A stretch of DNA of 64,000 bases from Sabulicella glaciei (GTDB lineage Bacteria; Pseudomonadota; Alphaproteobacteria; Acetobacterales; Acetobacteraceae): positions 248,001-312,000 of the forward strand of contig NZ_JAPFQI010000002.1 in NCBI RefSeq assembly GCF_026183895.1, given 5' to 3'. The notes under the pieces were generated by a model. It had not been told where the DNA came from. It ran no database searches and worked only from the letters and a program-made list of their open reading frames with translations. The position numbers were made by a program, and so were the translations under genes. This document shows, in pieces, positions 50,336-64,000 of this stretch (its first letter is position 1; each line of letters begins with the position of its first letter).

Positions 50336-50974
50336 ATGGATACGCGCTGCCGCCTCTACCTCATCACCCCACCGGTGCTGGAGCCAGGCTTCCCCGATCG
50401 CCTCGCGCGGGCCCTCGACGCGGGGGACGTGGCCTGCGTCCAGCTGCGGCTGAAGGACGCCCCGCGCGACGCCATCCGCCGCGCGGTGGACGCGCTGCGC
50501 CCCGTCGCCCAGTCGCGCGACGTGGCTTTCCTGCTGAACGACGACGCCGCCATGGCCGTGGAAACCGGCTGCGACGGCGCCCATCTCGGCCAGGGCGATG
50601 GCGACCATGCGGCGGCGCGTCGCCTCCTGGGCGAGCGCACCCTGGGCATCACCTGCCACGCCTCCCGTCACCTCGCGATGGAGGCGGGGGAGGTGGGCGC
50701 CGACTACGTGGCCTTCGGTGCCTTCTTTCCCACCGCGACCAAGGAAACCGTCCACGCTGCCGGGACGGACCTGCTCGAATGGTGGAGCGAGATGATGGAA
50801 ATCCCCTCCGTCGCCATTGGCGGCATCACCGCCGCGAATTGCGGGCCGCTGGTGCGGGCGGGAGCGGAGTTCCTGGCGGTGGTGGGCGCGGTCTGGAATC
50901 ACCCCGAGGGCGAGGCCGCAGGCATCCGCACCCTGGAGGCGGCCATCCGCGAGGCCTCCGCCGATGCCGCTTGA
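50336..50974 (+). CDS. thiE: Thiamine phosphate synthase
   Basis: 212 aa, TIM barrel of usual length. It joins HMP-PP and the thiazole phosphate. Features are Y-L-I-T-P-P near residue 8, V-Q-L-R-L-K-D near 36, L-L-N-D-D-A-A-M near 67, G-A-H-L-G-Q-G-D (Asp for diphosphate) near 83, and A-F-G-A-F-F-P-T-A-T-K near 123. The end has S-V-A-I-G-G-I-T near 158. No TPP riboswitch pattern is seen in the 100 bp before it. It overlaps the phzF start by 11 nt. Confidence 0.93.
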   Translation: MDTRCRLYLITPPVLEPGFPDRLARALDAGDVACVQLRLKDAPRDAIRRAVDALRPVAQSRDVAFLLNDDAAMAVETGCDGAHLGQGDGDHAAARRLLGERTLGITCHASRHLAMEAGEVGADYVAFGAFFPTATKETVHAAGTDLLEWWSEMMEIPSVAIGGITAANCGPLVRAGAEFLAVVGAVWNHPEGEAAGIRTLEAAIREASADAA

Positions 50975-51818
50975 GTTCGAAACGGCGGATGTCTTCACCG
51001 CGACGCGCTTCGGCGGCAATCCGCTCGCCCTCGTGCATGGCGCCGAAGCGCTGGACGACGCGATGCTGCAGGCCATCGCGCGGGAATTCAACCTGAGCGA
51101 GACGGTCTTCGCCCTCGCCCCACGCGAGGCCGGGCAAGACGCCTTTCTCCGCATCTTTACGCCCTTCGGGGAGCTGCCCTTTGCCGGTCATCCCAATGTG
51201 GGCGCCGCCGTGCTGCTGTCGCGCCGCATGGGGCGGGAGGGGACGCTGAGGCTGGGCCAGGCGGCCGGTGTGGTGGTGGCCGAGGTGTCGGGAAGCGAGG
51301 CGGAGATCGAGGCGCCGAAGAAGCTGGCGTTGGGCAACGCCCTGGACCCGGAGGCGGTCGCCGCCTGCGCCGGGCTGGCCCCCGGGGCGCTACACCTCAA
51401 CAACCACGTCCCGCTGGTCGCGGGCTGCGGCACGCCCTTCGCCCTGGCCGAGGTGGAGGATGCCGCGCTGCTTTCCGCCGCGCTGCCGGATGTCGCCGCG
51501 TTCGGACGCAGCCTGACCGAGGTGGTGGGGCTGCTGCTGCACACGCCGCTCGGCATCGGGCGGCGGCGGGCACGCATGTTCGCCCCCTTGGCCGGCATCG
51601 CCGAGGATCCGGCGACGGGCAGCGCCAATTGCGCCCTGGCGGGGCTGCTTCTGGAGCTCAATGGTGGCTCCGCCCTCGCGCTGGAGGTGGAGCAGGGAAT
51701 GGAAATGGGCCGCCCGAGCCAGCTTCGCCTCGTCGCGCGGCGGGAGGCGGATGGCGCGATCCGTGTCCGTGTCGGGGGCGGCGTGGTGCCGGTCGGGCGC
51801 GGCGTGCTGGATCTCTGA
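50964..51818 (+). CDS. PhzF family isomerase/epimerase-like protein
   Basis: 284 aa, two-domain diaminopimelate-epimerase-like fold. It starts L-E-F-E-T-A-D-V-F-T and has F-G-G-N-P-L-A-L-V near residue 16. The catalytic Glu lies in F-N-L-S-E-T-V-F near 45, F-T-P-F-G-E-L-P-F-A-G-H-P-N near 69, and D-P-A-T-G-S-A-N-C-A-L near 213. PhzF isomerises DHHA in phenazine synthesis, but nearly all homologues in other bacteria act on unknown substrates and no phenazine genes are here. Start overlaps thiE, stop overlaps the FkbM gene (TGATG). Confidence 0.92.
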   Translation: MPLEFETADVFTATRFGGNPLALVHGAEALDDAMLQAIAREFNLSETVFALAPREAGQDAFLRIFTPFGELPFAGHPNVGAAVLLSRRMGREGTLRLGQAAGVVVAEVSGSEAEIEAPKKLALGNALDPEAVAACAGLAPGALHLNNHVPLVAGCGTPFALAEVEDAALLSAALPDVAAFGRSLTEVVGLLLHTPLGIGRRRARMFAPLAGIAEDPATGSANCALAGLLLELNGGSALALEVEQGMEMGRPSQLRLVARREADGAIRVRVGGGVVPVGRGVLDL

Positions 51819-52525
51819 TGGAGGAGATCGCCTTCCACCGCCGCCTCCATCGCCCCGGCACCATCCTGGATATTGGGGCGCATGACGGGCTGCTGACCCT
51901 TCCCCTGTCCGAGCTGCCCGGCAGCAGGGTCCTGGCCTTCGAGCCGCTGCCGAGCGCCTTCGCGCGCCTCACCGCCGCCTGCGCCGGCCGCTCCAACATT
52001 GAGCTGCGGCTGGAGGCGCTTGGGGAACGCCCTGGCGAGGCGATGCTCAGCCTTCCCGTCCTGGACGGCGTCGCGCAGGAGCAATGGGCCAGTATCAGCA
52101 AGGATTATCGCGGCTTCTCCAGCGTCACCGTGCGGCAGCACGCCGTGCCCGTCGTTTCGCTCGACTCGCTGGCCCTGTCGGATCTCGTGGCGGTGAAGCT
52201 GGATGCGGAAGGCGCGGAGGAGGCCATCCTGCGCGGCGGCGCCGGAACGCTGCGCCGATGCCGGCCCATCCTGTCCGTGGAGGTGGAGGAACGCCACGCC
52301 CCCGGCTCCACCCGCGCCGTCCCGGCCTTGCTGGAAGGGCTGGGCTATGCAGGGTTCTTCGTCCTCGACCGGCTGCGTCCGGTCGCCGAGTTCGACGCGA
52401 CGTCCATGCAGCGCGCCAGCCCCGACCCGGCCGTGTTCGGCGCGGAGGGGCCCTATGTCTTCACCTTCTTCTTCCTGCCGACCGAGTCGCAGGACACGAT
52501 GCTTGCGCGGCTGGCGGGAGGGTAG
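51818..52525 (+). CDS. FkbM family methyltransferase
   Basis: 235 aa. Motif I is I-L-D-I-G-A-H-D-G-L-L near residue 15, motif II F-E-P-L-P-S-A-F near 40, the FkbM segment S-L-D-S-L-A-L-S-D-L near 114, then V-K-L-D-A-E-G-A-E near 127 and I-L-S-V-E-V-E near 150. FkbM-type enzymes O-methylate sugars or polyketides. It is coupled to phzF (TGATG), forming thiE-phzF-fkbM; the product of this group is unknown. A tRNA-Pro gene follows 57 nt later. Confidence 0.9.
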   Translation: MEEIAFHRRLHRPGTILDIGAHDGLLTLPLSELPGSRVLAFEPLPSAFARLTAACAGRSNIELRLEALGERPGEAMLSLPVLDGVAQEQWASISKDYRGFSSVTVRQHAVPVVSLDSLALSDLVAVKLDAEGAEEAILRGGAGTLRRCRPILSVEVEERHAPGSTRAVPALLEGLGYAGFFVLDRLRPVAEFDATSMQRASPDPAVFGAEGPYVFTFFFLPTESQDTMLARLAGG

Positions 52526-52582
52526 GGCGCTTCCCCCGCTTGCGCGCTTCGCGTCTTGACGCTAGAGCCTCGCGCACGGCGC

Positions 52583-52659
52583 CGGAGTGTAGCTCAGCCT
52601 GGTAGAGCACTGTGTTCGGGACGCAGGGGCCGGAGGTTCGAATCCTCTCACTCCGACCA
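52583..52659 (+). tRNA. tRNA-Pro (CGG)
   Basis: 77 nt: acceptor CGGAGTG/CACTCCG with the C1-G72 pair typical of bacterial tRNA-Pro. D-arm AGCTCAGCCTGGTAGAGC; anticodon arm CTGTG-TTCGGGA-CGCAG with anticodon CGG; T-arm CGGAGGTTCGAATCCTCTC; encoded A-CCA end. It lies directly before the ribosomal operon. Confidence 0.96.
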
Positions 52660-52837
52660 GCCGCCCCTGGCGGCGAAGCACCAACCGGTTTCATCCATCG
52701 AGACTGCCATGCAGGGCGCGCGGGGCTGCGCGCTGGACAGGCGCGCGCGGCTGCCTTAGACGGCGCCCTTCGGAAACGCGGGAGGCCCGACCGGGGCCGT
52801 CTGGACCGCGGGTCCCTCACATCGAGGAGATCGGGCC

Positions 52838-53272
52838 ATGGCGAAGAAAATCGCTGGCTACATCAAGCTGCAGATTCCGGCCGGCAAGGCCAACCCGTCG
52901 CCGCCCGTGGGCCCCGCCCTGGGCCAGCGCGGCCTGAACATCATGCAGTTCGTGAAGGAATTCAACGCGGCGACGCAGCAGATGGAGCCGGGCACCCCGA
53001 CGCCCGTCGTCATCACCGCGTACACGGACCGCACCTTCTCCTTCATCACGAAGACCCCGCCCAACACCTACTTCCTGCTGAAGGCGGCGAAGATCGAGAA
53101 GGGCTCCACCACGCCGGGCAAGGGCGGCAATGTCGGCCGCGTGACCAAGTCCCAGCTGGCCGAGATCGCCCAGACCAAGATGAAGGACATGAACTGCACC
53201 GATGTCGAGTCCGCGGTGCGGATGCTGGCCGGTTCCGCCCGTTCCATGGGCATGACCGTGGTGGAGGGCTGA
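52838..53272 (+). CDS. rplK: 50S ribosomal protein L11
   Basis: 144 aa, full length. N-domain: [23 protein letters not shown] with the L11-specific proline helix; C-domain: [12 protein letters not shown] and [11 protein letters not shown]11 binds the GTPase-associated centre of 23S rRNA and mediates RelA activation. GAGGAGA precedes the ATG. Only 4 nt separate it from rplA. It is not preceded by secE and nusG, which normally sit before rplK. Confidence 0.98.
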   Translation: MAKKIAGYIKLQIPAGKANPSPPVGPALGQRGLNIMQFVKEFNAATQQMEPGTPTPVVITAYTDRTFSFITKTPPNTYFLLKAAKIEKGSTTPGKGGNVGRVTKSQLAEIAQTKMKDMNCTDVESAVRMLAGSARSMGMTVVEG

Positions 53273-53276
53273 TCCC

Positions 53277-53975
53277 ATGGCGAAGCTGACCAAGCGCATG
53301 AAGGCCCTGGCCTCGGCTGTCGAGGCGGAGAAGCTCTACGGGCTGGACGAGGCGATCGCCCTCGTGAAGCAGAACGCCAAGGCCAAGTTCGACGAGACGG
53401 TCGAGATCTCGATGAACCTGGGCATCGACCCGCGCCACGCCGACCAGATGGTCCGCGGCGTGGTCGGCCTGCCCAACGGCACCGGCAAGACCGTCCGCAT
53501 CGGCGTCTTCGCCCGCGGCCCGAAGGCGGAGGAGGCGAAGGCCGCCGGCGCCGACGTGGTGGGCGCGGACGACCTCGCCGCCGCGGTGCAGGAAGGCAAG
53601 ATCGACTTCGACCGCTGCATCGCCACGCCGGACATGATGGCGCTGGTAGGCCGCCTCGGTAAGGTTCTGGGCCCGCGCGGCCTGATGCCGAACCCGAAGC
53701 TCGGCACCGTCACCATGGACGTGAAGGGCGCCGTGCAGGCTGCCAAGGCCGGCCAGGTGGAGTTCCGAGCCGAGAAGGCGGGCATCGTCCATGCCGGCAT
53801 CGGCAAGGCCTCCTTCGACGCGGAGAAGTTGGCGGCCAACGCCCGCGCCTTCGCCGAGGCCATCCAGCGCGCCCGCCCGACCGGCGCCAAGGGCACCTAT
53901 GTCAAGCGGGTCGCCGTGACCTCGACCATGGGCGCCGGCGTGAAGGTGGACCCGGCGACGCTGGGCAACGCCTGA
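53277..53975 (+). CDS. rplA: 50S ribosomal protein L1
   Basis: 232 aa. Two-domain L1: [14 protein letters not shown] near residue 36, [12 protein letters not shown] near 60, [14 protein letters not shown] near 131 and the end T-S-T-M-G-A-G-V. It forms the mobile L1 stalk at the E site and represses its own operon by binding rplK-rplA mRNA in many bacteria. The following 297-nt gap separates it from rplJ. Confidence 0.98.
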   Translation: MAKLTKRMKALASAVEAEKLYGLDEAIALVKQNAKAKFDETVEISMNLGIDPRHADQMVRGVVGLPNGTGKTVRIGVFARGPKAEEAKAAGADVVGADDLAAAVQEGKIDFDRCIATPDMMALVGRLGKVLGPRGLMPNPKLGTVTMDVKGAVQAAKAGQVEFRAEKAGIVHAGIGKASFDAEKLAANARAFAEAIQRARPTGAKGTYVKRVAVTSTMGAGVKVDPATLGNA

Positions 53976-54272
53976 TTGTGAATTCGTCCCGGTCCCCAGG
54001 GGCCGGGATGCGCAGGCGGGGCTCCGGCCCTGCCGCTCCTGTCGGAGATTGCGGGTGCCCCCAGTGGGCTTGATTGGGAGGGGCTTGAACGGCTCCGTCC
54101 GGCCAGCATGAGACGGGGAACCGAGATATGCGCGCGGCCTGGCCTTCCGGGCGCGCGTGGCTTGGCTTTCCGGCGACGACAGGCGAACGGGGCAGGGGGA
54201 TGGTCTCCCTGCTTCGGGTTGAACCGGCCGGGGCCCCTCCACCAGGCATCCGGCCACCGACGGAGAGTGTGA
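53976..54272 (+). promoter_or_regulatory. rplJ leader region (L10 autoregulatory leader expected)
   Basis: 297 nt between rplA and rplJ without a gene. In Bacteria the rplJ-rplL mRNA carries a leader bound by the L10-L12 complex, so this gap is the expected site. CCCGG-T-CCCCAGGGGCCGGG at about 53988-54007 can form a strong hairpin; another promoter could lie further on. I did not fold the RNA, so the exact leader structure is not shown. Confidence 0.5.
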
Positions 54273-54788
54273 ATGGACCGCACGGAAAAGCGCGCCTTCG
54301 TCGAGTCCCTGGTCAACGTCTTCAGTGAGACGTCCTTCGTCCTCGTCGCCCAGAACAAGGGTTTGACGGTGGCGGCGGTGGACGATCTGCGCCGCAAGAT
54401 GAAGGCCGCGGGCGCGACGTACAAGGTTGCGAAGAACCGCCTGGCCAGCCGCGCCCTCGACGGCACCCGCTTCCAGGGCATCCAGCCGCTGCTGAAGGGT
54501 CCGACCGCGCTCGCGTGGTCCGTGGACCCCGTGGCCGTGGCGAAGACTGCCGTGGAGTTCGCCAAGACGAACGACAAGTTCGTGATCCTGGGCGGTGCGC
54601 TCGGCACCCAGAACCTGGCCCTCGACGGGGTCAAGGCGCTGGCCGAGCTGCCCTCGCTCGAGACGCTGCGCGCGCAGCTCGTGGGTCTGATCCAGACCCC
54701 GGCGACGCGCATCGCGGGGGTTGTGCAGGCCCCCGCCGGGCAGCTGGCACGGGTGCTGAAGGCCTATGCGGACAAGGAAGCCGCGTAA
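54273..54788 (+). CDS. rplJ: 50S ribosomal protein L10
   Basis: 171 aa. It starts [13 protein letters not shown] and has V-A-Q-N-K-G-L-T-V near residue 24, [11 protein letters not shown] near 51 and the A-L-A-W-S-V-D-P-V region near 81. The C-terminal helix that binds L7/L12 dimers is [25 protein letters not shown] precedes the ATG. With L7/L12 it forms the ribosomal stalk and binds its own leader. Confidence 0.97.
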   Translation: MDRTEKRAFVESLVNVFSETSFVLVAQNKGLTVAAVDDLRRKMKAAGATYKVAKNRLASRALDGTRFQGIQPLLKGPTALAWSVDPVAVAKTAVEFAKTNDKFVILGGALGTQNLALDGVKALAELPSLETLRAQLVGLIQTPATRIAGVVQAPAGQLARVLKAYADKEAA

Positions 54789-54879
54789 GGGTTTCGGTTG
54801 GAAGTGAATTTCCCCTGGCTGGGTGTCCAGTCGGGGTTGTCAAGCCACAGTCAAGCCATTAGATCGAAGGAACACGAAC

Positions 54880-55257
54880 ATGGCCGATCTCGCTAAGCTC
54901 GTTGACGAGCTGTCCGCCCTGACCGTCCTGGAGGCTGCCGAGCTTTCCAAGATGCTCGAGGAGAAGTGGGGCGTCTCCGCCGCCGCGCCGGTGGCTCCCG
55001 CCGCCGCTCCGGCTGCCGCCGCCGCTGCCCCTGCCGCCGAGGCCCAGACGGAGTTCACCGTCGTGCTCGAGGCTGCGGGCGACAAGAAGATCAACGTCAT
55101 CAAGGAGATCCGCGGCATCACAGGCCTGGGCCTGAAGGAAGCCAAGGATCTGGTCGAGGGCGCGCCCAAGACCGTCAAGGAGAACGTCTCGAAGGACGAG
55201 GCGGACAAGATCAAGAAGGTGCTGGAAGAGAACGGGGCGACCGTCAAGGTCCAGTAA
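54880..55257 (+). CDS. rplL: 50S ribosomal protein L7/L12
   Basis: 125 aa. The N-terminal dimer helix is [18 protein letters not shown], then an Ala/Pro hinge (A-A-P-A-A-A-P-A), and the C-terminal domain E-F-T-V-V-L-E near 62, [10 protein letters not shown] near 73, [11 protein letters not shown] near 85. GAAGGAACACGAAC precedes the ATG; the upstream frame to 54823 is not part of it. It recruits elongation factors to the ribosome. Confidence 0.98.
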   Translation: MADLAKLVDELSALTVLEAAELSKMLEEKWGVSAAAPVAPAAAPAAAAAAPAAEAQTEFTVVLEAAGDKKINVIKEIRGITGLGLKEAKDLVEGAPKTVKENVSKDEADKIKKVLEENGATVKVQ

Positions 55258-55263
55258 CTTCTG

Positions 55264-55298
55264 CGGACCTGCCGGGGGCTCCGCGCCTGGCAAGTCCG
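55264..55298 (+). other. Inverted repeat in the rplL-rpoB gap
   Basis: CGGACCTGCC and GGCAAGTCCG can pair over 10 bp with one mismatch and a 15-nt G/C-rich loop, just after the rplL stop. There is no T-run. Many bacteria have an attenuator or RNase III site between rplL and rpoB, which this could be. Confidence 0.45.
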
Positions 55299-55434
55299 AA
55301 ACAGGTCACTACGGGGTGGGCGGGAACCGTGTGGTTGCCGCCCCTTCCGCCGTTTCAGGGGGCAGGGTGTCCCCTGGAGCATCGAATCCAGCCGGCCGAC
55401 TTCGCGCCGGGCGTTTGAGGAAAGCGGGACACGC

Positions 55435-63984
<8,550 letters not shown>

Positions 63985-64000
63985 GGCCATGCGCGGGGCG

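Noticed and set aside
50964-51818. Phenazine biosynthesis from the PhzF homologue
   Set aside because: No other phz genes are present, and PhzF-family members outside phenazine clusters are common and functionally unassigned.
52556-52582. TTGACG as a -35 box for tRNA-Pro
   Set aside because: At normal spacing the -10 box and start site would fall inside the tRNA, and no -10 like sequence is seen.

Overview
The window is high-GC DNA with dense, overlapping gene starts, an alphaproteobacterial-type gene content (FliX, IalB, short ribonuclease E/G next to YacG, a single-cysteine DksA) and an orphan Bug-type solute-binding protein. Together these suggest a member of the Rhodospirillales/Acetobacteraceae, Roseomonas-like. 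That placement is an inference from gene content and not a database match. I see no prophage, intact transposase or CRISPR array.

Layout. 1-3.0 kb: an operon of two VOC (glyoxalase-fold) proteins and a DUF1428 protein, divergent from a MarR regulator with a perfect 12-bp palindrome between them, then a Bug-family binding protein. 3.2-8.4 kb: a VanZ-like membrane protein, then a three-gene RiPP-type locus: a 90-aa secreted precursor ending in W-R-N-R, a GrrM/OscB-type radical SAM/SPASM maturase and a coupled polytopic membrane protein. 8.4-18.1 kb: one leftward operon of a serine beta-lactamase-fold hydrolase, an FAD oxidoreductase, a 2082-aa glycine-rich autotransporter and an IalB-family protein. 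18.3-24.1 kb: unknown genes including a DUF4239 membrane protein, a helical lipoprotein and a three-domain peptidoglycan hydrolase without a signal peptide. 24.3-36.2 kb: tRNA-Phe and a very compact leftward run of yacG, RNase E/G, maf, infA, hisD, hisG, murA, dcd, a five-enzyme pterin-like biosynthetic cassette (RibD reductase domain, MDR dehydrogenase, PTPS-like protein, GT4 glycosyltransferase, methyltransferase), and flgN-like, a 55-aa gene and flgI. 36.3-41.5 kb: fliX, dksA, SRAP, a GMC oxidoreductase and a decayed locus with broken flgH head-to-head with a broken repeat-protein gene. 41.6-52.5 kb: speD-speE, an SDR / SAF-domain oxidoreductase / alpha-beta hydrolase cluster, a Pat-like protein acetyltransferase, a DUF533 protein, and thiE-phzF-fkbM. 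52.6-64 kb: tRNA-Pro and the rplKAJL-rpoBC transcription/translation operon.

How the genes work together. The most interesting parts are the RiPP-type locus and the pterin-like cassette. In the first, the precursor, maturase and membrane gene are arranged to make and probably export or tolerate a cyclophane-bearing peptide. In the second, five translationally coupled genes look like a pathway making a glycosylated, methylated product from a pteridine- or pyrimidine-type precursor. Its PTPS-like member lacks residues needed for the classical reaction, so the chemistry may be new. The flagellar genes are partly intact (flgI, fliX, dksA) and partly decayed (flgH), so the locus appears rearranged.
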